A DNA stretch of 64,000 nt, taken from the NCBI GenBank assembly GCA_017467105.1, contig JAFTSU010000027.1, forward strand, positions 36,828 through 100,827, written 5' to 3'. Within the stretch, counting starts at the first letter, position 1; the number at the start of each line of letters is the position of its first letter. Origin of the DNA: Clostridia bacterium. GTDB lineage: Bacteria > Bacillota > Clostridia > Oscillospirales > CAG-272. Under the pieces are notes generated by a model that made no database searches, was not told the DNA's origin, and was given only the letters and a program-made list of their open reading frames with translations. This document shows positions 7,282 through 15,004 of the stretch, piece by piece. The position numbers were made by a program, and so were the translations under genes.

Positions 7282-8610
7282 TTACTCAGCTATATATTCG
7301 GGGATAACGAAGATCCTTGCCTTCTCGCTCTTGGAGGGATCGGCGCCGGCAGACTTATCCTCGGTAACGTTAACGTTATCAAAATGAAGTGCGGTCGCCG
7401 AATCGGTGGTAATGCAAGTTTTTGCACGCATACTGATGTTACTGAAATGAAGATTTTCCATAACTCCGCCCGGCAGATTCTCCAGCGTAATACCGGAATT
7501 AAGACTATCGCAAACGATATTGTCAAAGCTGATATTACGTACTACGGGCATATATTTGCCCGGCTCCTTAGCCTCGTCGCACGCCTCGCAGCTGTATCGG
7601 TATGATATATTTATTCCGCGCATACCCTCTCTCATATGGATATTGCGGTAATCAATATTCTCTACAACACCGCCTCTGCCATCCTTGGACTTTATGCGTA
7701 TACAGTTATAGTTGTGACCGAAATCGCAGTCCTCAGCCAGAACGTTTCTGACCGATGCGGACATCTCGCTGCCCACTACTACTCCGCCGCTCATAGACGG
7801 TCCGATAGATCTGCAGCGACGGATAATAACGTTCTCACAGGGAATACCTACCTCCCAGGCATCCTCGTTTCTTCCTGCCTTGAGACAGTACATATCGTCC
7901 CCCGTTGATACGACCGTGCAATCCTCTACCACCGCTCTGTTGCAGGACTCAATATTTATGCCGTCTGTATTCGGTGATACGGTTGGGTTCTCCACCGTAA
8001 CGTCACGCACTATCACATCCTCACACCATACGGGGTGAACCGTCCAACAGGGTGAATTATTGAGCGTTATTCCCTCGATAAGCACGTTTTTGCAGGAGAT
8101 GAGCTGAAGAAACATTGGACGCAGACCGTACTCCTTGGTGCCGAATCTGCGATCCTCCACCTTAAGCTCGCCGCTGTAAAGAATATTGCGAGCGGTAAGG
8201 TTCTTCGCCCATTTCCACCAGAACTCTCCGTTACCCTCAAGAACACCCTTACCGGTTATGGCAACGTTGGTAAGGTCCTTGCCGTAGATCAGAGGTGAAT
8301 AATTATAGCATCGGATTCCCTCGTATACTGTGAACACTATAGGAAGATAGTCGGCGGGATCATCCGAAAAGGTTACTCTCGCTCCCTCGTCAAAGTGAAG
8401 CTCAATATTGCTCTTAAGATGGATAGCTCCCGAGATCCAATCTCCCTTAGGTATGACCACCTTACCGCCGCCAACCGCGGACAGCGAGGCTATAGCTGAC
8501 CCGACGGCTGAGGTTATTTTCTCGCCGTGTACGGCGCCGAAGTCAAGAATACTGACAGTTCTGTCAGGAATGACGGGTGACTCGGGGATAGGAAAAGGCT
8601 TAAAAAACAT
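7282..8610 (-). CDS. GH28-family glycoside hydrolase (polygalacturonase-like)
   Basis: Predicted to cut galacturonic-acid containing pectin backbones. Right-handed beta-helix protein of 442 residues with the GH28 landmarks SPNTDGINIES, VVSTGDDMYCLKAG, GGVVVGSEMS and CIRIKS in order. The usual GHG before the GSE motif is absent here (SMSGGVVVGSE), so the conserved His is missing. A frame extends to 8637, but the ATG at 8610 has AAGGAGAG 6-10 bases upstream and was chosen. There is no signal peptide, so it probably acts on imported oligosaccharides in the cytoplasm. A GH78 rhamnosidase elsewhere in the window fits rhamnogalacturonan use. Confidence 0.88.
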   Translation of the reverse strand: MFFKPFPIPESPVIPDRTVSILDFGAVHGEKITSAVGSAIASLSAVGGGKVVIPKGDWISGAIHLKSNIELHFDEGARVTFSDDPADYLPIVFTVYEGIRCYNYSPLIYGKDLTNVAITGKGVLEGNGEFWWKWAKNLTARNILYSGELKVEDRRFGTKEYGLRPMFLQLISCKNVLIEGITLNNSPCWTVHPVWCEDVIVRDVTVENPTVSPNTDGINIESCNRAVVEDCTVVSTGDDMYCLKAGRNEDAWEVGIPCENVIIRRCRSIGPSMSGGVVVGSEMSASVRNVLAEDCDFGHNYNCIRIKSKDGRGGVVENIDYRNIHMREGMRGINISYRYSCEACDEAKEPGKYMPVVRNISFDNIVCDSLNSGITLENLPGGVMENLHFSNISMRAKTCITTDSATALHFDNVNVTEDKSAGADPSKSEKARIFVIPEYIAE

Positions 8611-8657
8611 ATACGCTCTCCTTGTTATATTTACCAAACAGGTTGTTTTTATGCTTT

Positions 8658-8686
8658 ATTTTATCACATCGTACTCATTTTTTCAA
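8658..8686 (-). promoter_or_regulatory. Promoter of the GH28 gene
   Basis: On the minus strand: TTGAAA (8686-8681), a 17-base spacer ending TGA, then TAAAAT (8663-8658). No clear operator was seen. Confidence 0.7.
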
Positions 8687-8744
8687 TATGATTTACTAAT
8701 TTACGAAAATATTTACGATATTCGCGAATTTCGACCCTTGTTGA

Positions 8745-8773
8745 TGGACAAATGATGGTATGATACATATAAT
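8745..8773 (+). promoter_or_regulatory. Promoter of the LysM protein gene
   Basis: TGGACA (8745-8750), a 17-base spacer, TATAAT (8768-8773), 24 bases before the start codon. A ribosome site GGAGA lies at about 8784-8788. Confidence 0.6.
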
Positions 8774-8797
8774 GAAAAAAAGCCATGGAGAAATTAT

Positions 8798-9952
8798 ATG
8801 CGAATACATACTGTAAAGCAGAATGAAAAAATATCTGATATCGCCAGAAAATACGGTGTTGACGAGGATATCCTCAGAATGAATAACGGACTGGAAAACG
8901 GAGAATGCGCCGAAGGTGAGGACGTTCTGGTGCTTACGCCAACAAGGACCTATACCGTCAGAAAGGGGGATACTGCGGAAAGATTAGCTCTGCGGTTCGG
9001 GATAAGAAGACGGGATATAATAGCTATGAATCCCCGTATCGAGAGCGAGGGCTTGGTTCCCGGGAGAATACTCGCTCTCAAATACGATCAGAGAAGCTAC
9101 GGAATGGCAGCCGCAAACGGATATTATTACAACGGATGCTCTCCGGAGGAGCTGAATAAAAAGCTCTCTTATCTTACCTACGTTACGGTAGGATGTCAAG
9201 CGGCAGAGGACGGACGGCTCAGACGGTTGTTCGACGGTCGGGATGCCGTAGGAATCGCGAGAAGCGCAGATAAAATTCCACTTATGCGTGTATACAACCT
9301 GACACCGTGCGATAAAATCAGCAAGGAAAAATATCTATTCTTTACCGACAGCATTATAAATCAAGCGACCAGAGGCGGATACAAGGGGGTGACTCTTGGC
9401 GGTTTTATTCCCTCGGCGGAGCTGCTCGTTGATATGAGACGCAGAATGATAGGGTGTGATCTAATACTTATAACCGAGATAAACGAGAAAAGTCCTCCTT
9501 ATATGAGCGAATACGCTGACGGAAGCATTATGACGCACAGCGGCTCATACGATGGCTGCACGGATATTGACGCATATAAAAAATACGCGACCGAGCTTGA
9601 GAGCTCAAGAACCTTCGCGGCTCTTCCCTCCTTCGCTGAGCGGGGCGATAAATATCTGACCGTCGACGAGGCTCTGAAGCAGGCGAGGAGAGGAGGATAT
9701 AAGCTTGAATACCGTGAGGATAGCGGGGCGCTTGAGTATAATGACAAAAACGGCTCCCTCACCTCTCTGCCCTCGCTGAGAAAAATAAAAGCCATACTCG
9801 ATACGGTACACGAGTATGGCTATATGGGTATAAGCTTTGATATTATGAGAGCGCCAATTTCTTATCTTATGATGTACAACTCCTGCTACGGCACCTCCAC
9901 CTACACAAGCGTCAGGGCGCGGGAGGGATGTAGTCGCGAACGCGGAGAGTGA
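8798..9952 (+). CDS. LysM protein with a degenerate SleL/YaaH-like GH18 domain
   Basis: Two LysM peptidoglycan-binding repeats occupy residues about 2-47 (IHTVKQNEKISDIARKYGV) and 50-97 (TYTVRKGDTAERLALRFGI). Residues about 105-370 resemble the GH18 barrel of spore cortex-lytic SleL/YaaH. The catalytic DxxDxDxE strand of GH18 appears replaced by YKGVTLGGFIPSAE, so hydrolysis is doubtful. There is no signal peptide, as for proteins packed into the spore coat from the mother cell. Its 3' end overlaps the convergent radical SAM gene by 41 bases. A spore role is inference. Confidence 0.6.
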   Translation: MRIHTVKQNEKISDIARKYGVDEDILRMNNGLENGECAEGEDVLVLTPTRTYTVRKGDTAERLALRFGIRRRDIIAMNPRIESEGLVPGRILALKYDQRSYGMAAANGYYYNGCSPEELNKKLSYLTYVTVGCQAAEDGRLRRLFDGRDAVGIARSADKIPLMRVYNLTPCDKISKEKYLFFTDSIINQATRGGYKGVTLGGFIPSAELLVDMRRRMIGCDLILITEINEKSPPYMSEYADGSIMTHSGSYDGCTDIDAYKKYATELESSRTFAALPSFAERGDKYLTVDEALKQARRGGYKLEYREDSGALEYNDKNGSLTSLPSLRKIKAILDTVHEYGYMGISFDIMRAPISYLMMYNSCYGTSTYTSVRAREGCSRERGE

Positions 9953-10538
9953 CACCAAGCTCATCGGCTATTCTGCGACACTCAAGAATATCCTCCGAAG
10001 AAATAAACTCGCTGACAACGGAAAAACGGGTATCGGGAACGTATTTTTTTACCTCGGAAGCAAACGAAAGAATAGAAGAAAATGCCAAGACTCCGTATTT
10101 GCTGTGACATATTCTGTCATATTCGTCGGGGTGCGGACTGTTAAGGCTTATCGAAACGGTATCAAAGGCTCCCTCGTAAAGATGCGCCGTGCTACAGCCG
10201 AGAATAAGATCCGACTGACCGTTGGTATTTATACGTATTCTGAGTTCCGGATACCGTTCTTTTACAGCCAAAGCGATTTTTCTGGCGTCATACAACCGAT
10301 ACGACGGTTCGCCGTAGCCACAAAAAACGAGCTCCTTTATCGCGGTAAGATCACGTGAAAAAATCGAATCGAGCACCTCGTCGGAAGTCGGCTCACGTAA
10401 AAGCCAAAGACTCTCAGAGCCGTAGGCGCCGTCGCCGTTGTTGCGAATACAGAAATCGCATCTGTTAGAGCAACGGTTAGTAATATTGACGTAAAGGCTG
10501 TCCTCTACGAAATAAGTAATGCACATTGATTTGGTCAT
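9912..10538 (-). CDS. TatD-linked radical SAM protein
   Basis: Radical SAM enzyme with the cluster motif CSNRCDFC (CxxxCxxC) near residue 23, followed by ELVFCGYGEPSYR (the GGE-like SAM site) and RINTNGQSDL. Length is 208 residues, short for the superfamily but matching the small TatD family-associated radical SAM group (TIGR04038), and a tatD gene lies 1 kb upstream on the same strand. Substrate unknown. The start overlaps the upstream MBL gene by 4 bases and the last 41 bases overlap the convergent LysM gene. Confidence 0.85.
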   Translation of the reverse strand: MTKSMCITYFVEDSLYVNITNRCSNRCDFCIRNNGDGAYGSESLWLLREPTSDEVLDSIFSRDLTAIKELVFCGYGEPSYRLYDARKIALAVKERYPELRIRINTNGQSDLILGCSTAHLYEGAFDTVSISLNSPHPDEYDRICHSKYGVLAFSSILSFASEVKKYVPDTRFSVVSEFISSEDILECRRIADELGVTLRVRDYIPPAP

Positions 10539-11380
10539 ATCTCAATAACCATTCCGTCGTATGCGGGAATTATTCCCGTGCCGGCAAAAATCTCCTCTAT
10601 CCTATCGTGAGTTTCCGCGTTGTTATGAGTGAAGTGATTGACCACCAGAACGGTCTTTTCGTCCGCTATGCCCATCTCGCAAAGAAGGACTGCCAGACGC
10701 TTATCCTGATCAAAGCACATATGGTTAGCCGTATCCGGTGTGTTTGCGGTACCCATAGTCGCATCCATCATAACGCAGTCAACTCTGCCAAAGTTTTTCT
10801 TAATGAAATCAAGTATTTCTTGTTCCGGAAAACCGGTATCGTGGAAATAAACGAGCACCTTGCCGTTTTCCTTGATTACGTAGTTCAGAGCCACGAGCTT
10901 TGGCGCGTGCTTAGCCGGCAGCGCTGTTACGCTGTATTTACCGACGGCGCGTGTTTCATACGCCGATATTTCCTTTATATGTACGGATTCGGCAATCGCG
11001 GAATTTACTCCACCGTATGCCTCAGCGACCTTATCGAATACGAAACGTACGTCGGATGAGCCGTATACGTTTATATTCGGATATTTCATATTATGAGCGT
11101 ACCACATCCCATGATGGCGAAGAAGATAGGTATCAAAATGATCTGAGTGAGTATGGGTGATCAGAAAATCGGCTATGTCGCCAAAATTCACACCGAAACG
11201 GACGGAATGCCAAGCGCTGTCCGGAGGAAGATCTATCATAAGATCGTCGTTTATAAGAGTCTGAGAAAGAGTACGCAAGCTTTTTCCACCCGCGCGACGC
11301 ACCATATTACAGTGATCGCAAGAGCAGAACGCCGCGGGAAAACCCTCGCCGCCTCCTGAACCTAAAATAGTAATTTTCAT
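10535..11380 (-). CDS. MBL-fold metallo-hydrolase (PhnP-like)
   Basis: Metallo-beta-lactamase fold hydrolase of 281 residues. The metal motif is HTHSDHFD, with an upstream CSCDHC segment and later ALPAKHAP, YFHDTGF and VNHFTHNNAETHD supplying further ligands. The N terminus MKITILGSGGGEGFPAAFC resembles PhnP and related phosphodiesterases. A start at 11398 is possible, but the ATG at 11380 has GAGG 7 bases upstream. It sits between tatD and the radical SAM gene. The substrate is not evident. Confidence 0.75.
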   Translation of the reverse strand: MKITILGSGGGEGFPAAFCSCDHCNMVRRAGGKSLRTLSQTLINDDLMIDLPPDSAWHSVRFGVNFGDIADFLITHTHSDHFDTYLLRHHGMWYAHNMKYPNINVYGSSDVRFVFDKVAEAYGGVNSAIAESVHIKEISAYETRAVGKYSVTALPAKHAPKLVALNYVIKENGKVLVYFHDTGFPEQEILDFIKKNFGRVDCVMMDATMGTANTPDTANHMCFDQDKRLAVLLCEMGIADEKTVLVVNHFTHNNAETHDRIEEIFAGTGIIPAYDGMVIEI

Positions 11381-11445
11381 ATTCTGCCTCGTTTTCATCT
11401 ATGATATTTCTCGTTTTGTTGTTTTGATATGTTTTTTAATTCAAA

Positions 11446-11540
11446 AAAGCAGGTGCCCCGTTCTCTGCTGTGTGAAAGCAACCTTTGACGCGCTCTCTCT
11501 AAGCCAAAGCGGATGCCCCGTTCTCTGCTGTGTGAAAGCA
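11446..11540 (-). repeat. Two-copy repeat with 60-base period
   Basis: A 27-base block is perfectly repeated at 11454-11480 and 11514-11540, a spacing of exactly 60 bases (20 codons). On the minus strand one frame stays open through both copies and reads AFTQQRTGHPLWLRE, then AFTQQRTG. It lies between tatD and the MBL gene and has no start signal. Either a mobile or amplified intergenic repeat or the remnant of a repetitive peptide. Confidence 0.7.
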
Positions 11541-11567
11541 TCGGCGTATACAGGCGATTCTGAGCTG

Positions 11568-12356
11568 TCAGGGGATATTCAAGAAACGCTTTGCGTTCTC
11601 CTCTGTCATTCGCGCACATTCCTCAGCGGCCACGTCCCATATTTCAGCGAGAGTCTTCACGGTATACTCAAGGTTACCCGAATGGTTAAGAGTACCTCGC
11701 AGAGGATGAGGCGCAAGGTATGGGCAGTCAGTTTCCACAAGAACCGATTCCTTTGGTATCGCAGCCGCAACCTCGCGCGGCTTACGGGCGTTGGTGAAGG
11801 TCAGAGTGCCCGAAAAGGATATCATATAGCCAAGCTTTACAAGCTCCTCTGCCATTTCCGAAGAGCCGGAAAAGCTATGGAGTATTCCACGCACTGTCGG
11901 ATGACGTCTGATAACGTCCATAACGTCGCCGTGCGCCTCTCTGTCGTGAATGCAGATAGGAATATTTAGCTTCTCAGCAAGCTTCATCTGCCTCTCAAAA
12001 TAAAGCATCTGCTTATCCTTATTCGTGTCCGGATAATGATAGTCGAGTCCTATTTCGCCGAGAAGAACGCATTTGCTCTTTGGAGAAATTATCATTTCCT
12101 CTATCTCCGAAAGCTCGCTGTCAATATCGGAGAGAAAGCGCGTATCTGATGGATGGATACCGACGGCCGTATACATATTTTCGTGCTTTACAGCCTGTGC
12201 TATCGCCTCTCTCGACGTGTCCGGAGAGGTGCCTACGTTTACGATATAAGAGACCGAAGTATTAAGGAGGGTGTCGATAAGAGTATCGACACCCTCCGTG
12301 CATTCCTCTGAAAATCTCTCGTCGTAGTAATGGGCGTGAGAGTCAAAGTATTTCAT
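11568..12356 (-). CDS. tatD: TatD family metal-dependent hydrolase
   Basis: TIM-barrel hydrolase related to TatD DNase. Motifs in order: SHAHYYD (metal HxH) at residues 6-12, VGIHPSD, LGEIGLDYHYP, ICIHDREAHGD, ILHSFSG and VETDCPYLAPHPLRG. The 262-residue length is standard. ATG overlaps the metG stop by one base (TGATG), so it is co-translated with metG, a very common pairing in Firmicutes. Possible roles are 3'-exonuclease or D-aminoacyl-tRNA related quality control; the exact substrate is unsettled in the family. Confidence 0.93.
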   Translation of the reverse strand: MKYFDSHAHYYDERFSEECTEGVDTLIDTLLNTSVSYIVNVGTSPDTSREAIAQAVKHENMYTAVGIHPSDTRFLSDIDSELSEIEEMIISPKSKCVLLGEIGLDYHYPDTNKDKQMLYFERQMKLAEKLNIPICIHDREAHGDVMDVIRRHPTVRGILHSFSGSSEMAEELVKLGYMISFSGTLTFTNARKPREVAAAIPKESVLVETDCPYLAPHPLRGTLNHSGNLEYTVKTLAEIWDVAAEECARMTEENAKRFLNIP

Positions 12357-14299
12357 CAGCGTATACGCTCTCCGTTTCTCACGGACGGATCGATAAACAG
12401 AACCTTAACGTCCTCCTCGCCCGATGCGAGTATCATACCGAAGCTGTCAACTCCGCAAAGCTTAGCCGGCTTTAGATTGGTTACAAGCGCCACCTTCTTA
12501 CCGACCAGCTGATCGGGTGTATAGTATTTAGCTATTCCGGACACGACCTGACGCTTCTCATAACCCAGATCAACCTGAAGCTTAAGAAGCTTCTTTGCCT
12601 TAGGTACGGGCTCGCAGGCGATGACCTCAGCCACGCGAAGCTCTACTGCCGCAAAGGCATCTATACCAATCTCCGCCTCGTGCTCAGGCTCCTCCATAGG
12701 CTTCTGTGCTTCGAGAGCGCGCTCAGCCTCCGCTCTCGCTTTCTCCATATCCTCGAGGAACTTCTTCTCATCAATTCTGGCAAAGAGAGTAAACGCCTCG
12801 CCAAGAGGCTTATCTGATTCGAGTCCGCCAAATGCCACGGTTGAGTAATCGCGCTTATCCGTTCCGAGCTGATTGAAGATATTCTTCGCGGTGGTGGGAA
12901 TATAGGGTGTGAGAAGCACGGCTGCCACTCTGATGGTTTCAAGGAGATTATAAATAACGGTGGCAAGTCGGGGCTTGTCCTCCTCGTTTTTGGCAAGTAT
13001 CCAGGGGGTCGTCTCGTCGATATACTTGTTTGCGCGGCGGAGCATAGTGAATATCTCGTCGAGAGAATCCGCTACGTGATACTCGCTCATAAGTCTGACA
13101 GACTCCTCGGTTGCGCGCTTTACTGCCTCGCGCAGCTCGTCGTCAAGAGGAGCGGGAGCGATAGGCGCAGGCACTACACCGCCAAAGTATTTCTTCGTCA
13201 TAGCGTGAGTACGGCTGACAAGATTGCCGAGGTTATTGGCAAGATCGTTATTGTATCTTGTAATAACGCTCTCGTAGGTTATGGAGCCGTCAGAGCCGTA
13301 TGGCATCTCGGAAAGCGCGTAATAACGTACCGCGTCTACGCCGAAGGTCTCAGCAAGCTCGTCCGCGAACACAACGTTGCCCTTGGATTTGGACATCTTA
13401 TCGTTACCGAAGTTGAACCAGGGATGACCGAACACCTTCTTCGGCAAAGGAAGGTCCAGCGCCATAAGGAATATGGGCCAATAGATCGTATGGAACCGAA
13501 GTATATCCTTACCTATGATATGAACGTCAGCAGGCCAATATTTACGGAACTTTTCGCTCTGCTCCTCATAGGATTTATCGGGATCGTAGCCGAGAGCGGT
13601 GATATAGTTGGTGAGCGCGTCGAGCCATACGTAAACCACGTGCTTCGGGTCGAACTCTACGGGAATACCCCATTTGAACGAGGTACGCGATACGCAAAGA
13701 TCCTGAAGTCCTGCCTTAAGGAAGTTGTTTACCATTTCCTTTTTGCGACTTTCAGGCTCTATGAACTCAGGATGCTCCTCTATATGCTTGATAAGGCGAT
13801 CGGCGTATTTGGACATTCTGAAGAAGTACGCCTCCTCACGCGCCTGGGAGACCTCTCTGCCACAGTCGGGGCACTTGCCGTCAGCAGCCTGTGTCGCTGT
13901 GAAGAACGACTCGCAGGGGGTGCAGTACCATCCCTCGTAGAAGCCCTTGTATATATCGCCCTTATCGTAGAATTTCTTGAATATTTTCTTAACGGCATCT
14001 GTATGATAGCCGTCGGTGGTGCGTATAAAATGATCGTATGAGGTGCCCATAAGGTCCCATATTCTCTTGATCTCCCCTGCCACACCGTCTACGTACGCCT
14101 GCGGAGTGATTCCTGCCTCGTTCGCAAGATTCTCTATCTTCTGACCGTGCTCGTCAGTACCCGTGCAGAAGAAAACGTCCTTGCCCATGCTGCGCTGGAA
14201 GCGAGCGAATGCGTCGGACATAATGATCTCGTAGGTATTGCCGAAATGAGGCTTACGGGATGCGTAGGCTATTGCTGTGGTGAGATAAAACTTTTCCAT
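12356..14299 (-). CDS. metG: Methionyl-tRNA synthetase with C-terminal tRNA-binding domain
   Basis: Charges tRNA-Met. Class I synthetase of 647 residues. The HIGH motif is present as KPHFGNTYE, followed by GTDEHGQKIE, a zinc knuckle with CTPC and CPDC at about residues 128-148, and NDKMSKSKGNV. Residues about 545-647 are the EMAP/Trbp111 domain (DAFAAVELRVAEVIACEPVP, VSGIAKYY, LKPAKLCGVDSFGMILA). The start has AAGGAG 9 bases upstream. It leads the tatD-MBL-radical SAM cluster. Confidence 0.97.
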   Translation of the reverse strand: MEKFYLTTAIAYASRKPHFGNTYEIIMSDAFARFQRSMGKDVFFCTGTDEHGQKIENLANEAGITPQAYVDGVAGEIKRIWDLMGTSYDHFIRTTDGYHTDAVKKIFKKFYDKGDIYKGFYEGWYCTPCESFFTATQAADGKCPDCGREVSQAREEAYFFRMSKYADRLIKHIEEHPEFIEPESRKKEMVNNFLKAGLQDLCVSRTSFKWGIPVEFDPKHVVYVWLDALTNYITALGYDPDKSYEEQSEKFRKYWPADVHIIGKDILRFHTIYWPIFLMALDLPLPKKVFGHPWFNFGNDKMSKSKGNVVFADELAETFGVDAVRYYALSEMPYGSDGSITYESVITRYNNDLANNLGNLVSRTHAMTKKYFGGVVPAPIAPAPLDDELREAVKRATEESVRLMSEYHVADSLDEIFTMLRRANKYIDETTPWILAKNEEDKPRLATVIYNLLETIRVAAVLLTPYIPTTAKNIFNQLGTDKRDYSTVAFGGLESDKPLGEAFTLFARIDEKKFLEDMEKARAEAERALEAQKPMEEPEHEAEIGIDAFAAVELRVAEVIACEPVPKAKKLLKLQVDLGYEKRQVVSGIAKYYTPDQLVGKKVALVTNLKPAKLCGVDSFGMILASGEEDVKVLFIDPSVRNGERIR

Positions 14300-14356
14300 A
14301 TCTTTTCTCCTTAATTTCTGCGAGCTAATGGAACTCGCATAATTCGCTATTAAATT

Positions 14357-14385
14357 ATTTTAGCACATTCGCGTTCAAAATACAA
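14357..14385 (-). promoter_or_regulatory. Promoter of metG
   Basis: Minus strand TTGTAT (14385-14380), a 17-base spacer ending TGC, TAAAAT (14362-14357). The leader between it and metG is about 50 bases and holds a small GCGAG/CTCGC hairpin. It is too short for a T-box or an S-box. Confidence 0.7.
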
Positions 14386-14410
14386 GAGATTTTCAGATAA
14401 TTTTAATCTT

Positions 14411-14463
14411 AAAAAAACGAAGGGAGCAAGTCGCAAGCATTACGTCCTGTATCACTCCCTTTT
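14411..14463 (-). terminator. Terminator behind the broken gene at 14516-14888
   Basis: AAGGGAG (14420-14426) pairs with CTCCCTT (14455-14461). Read on the minus strand the stem is followed by CGTTTTTTT; on the plus strand only TTTT follows. Confidence 0.65.
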
Positions 14464-14515
14464 GATGATTGATTCAATTTGCGCGTCAGCCTACGAAGCT
14501 GATAGCTGTACCGTA

Positions 14516-14888
14516 TTACTTCTCGCTATTCTCCGCCAGAAGCTCAAGCGGAGTTTTCTTGACAGTGTAAGGCTGCTCACTCATAGCAAGAAGAAATCTG
14601 TAATGAGGCCAGCTCCGGATTGTTGATACCCTTAAATAAGCTTTTCGCAGCCAAACGCGGTTTTGGGAATGCAGCCTTCGCGGAGTTGTATCCGGGCATA
14701 GCCTTCATAAAACCATTTGAATTTTGAAATCCCCAACCGCCAAAGAAGCCGTCATATACCGGATTACCGTCCGAATCAACGTTATCAGACGACTTTCCAA
14801 ACAGACCCGCCTCATTTACATAAAGATTCATCCAGTTGACGTTTATATCGTTCAAGCTTATAATAATTGAGCGCGCGTATGATGTCAA
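14516..14888 (-). pseudogene. Fragment of a paralogue of the large lipoprotein at 57478-62379
   Basis: A 103-codon frame (14577-14888) contains GFFGGWGFQNSNGFMKAMPG, which matches the region around residue 550 of the large lipoprotein (GFWGN then TNGFMKMMAAYN), including the following K-x-A-x-P and AAxSL positions. It has no convincing start. A +1 shift near 14610 opens another frame that reads SWPHYRFLLAMSEQPYTVKK and ends with ELLAENSEK at 14516, looking like a genuine protein C terminus. So this is a decayed or rearranged gene end, followed by its terminator. The second frame has no match I can name. Confidence 0.6.
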
Positions 14889-14941
14889 GATAGTTTAAAC
14901 AAACTTTTCCGTTCGGTATAATGGAAGTTTTTCTATATCGG

Positions 14942-14970
14942 TTGACAAATATTTAAAATAGTGATATAAT
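14942..14970 (+). promoter_or_regulatory. Promoter of holB operon
   Basis: Consensus TTGACA (14942-14947), a 17-base spacer ending TGA, consensus TATAAT (14965-14970): the strongest match in the window. Confidence 0.88.
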
Positions 14971-15004
14971 TTAAAGTGGAATTTTATTGAAAGGCGGCAG
15001 GAGC

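Noticed and set aside
13076-14041. 321-codon plus-strand frame opposite metG
   Set aside because: Antisense to well-conserved synthetase domains; translation shows no coherent domains or start signals.
14300-14410. T-box or SAM riboswitch before metG
   Set aside because: The leader from the promoter to the start is only about 50 bases and lacks T-box (GGTGG..CC) or S-box elements.
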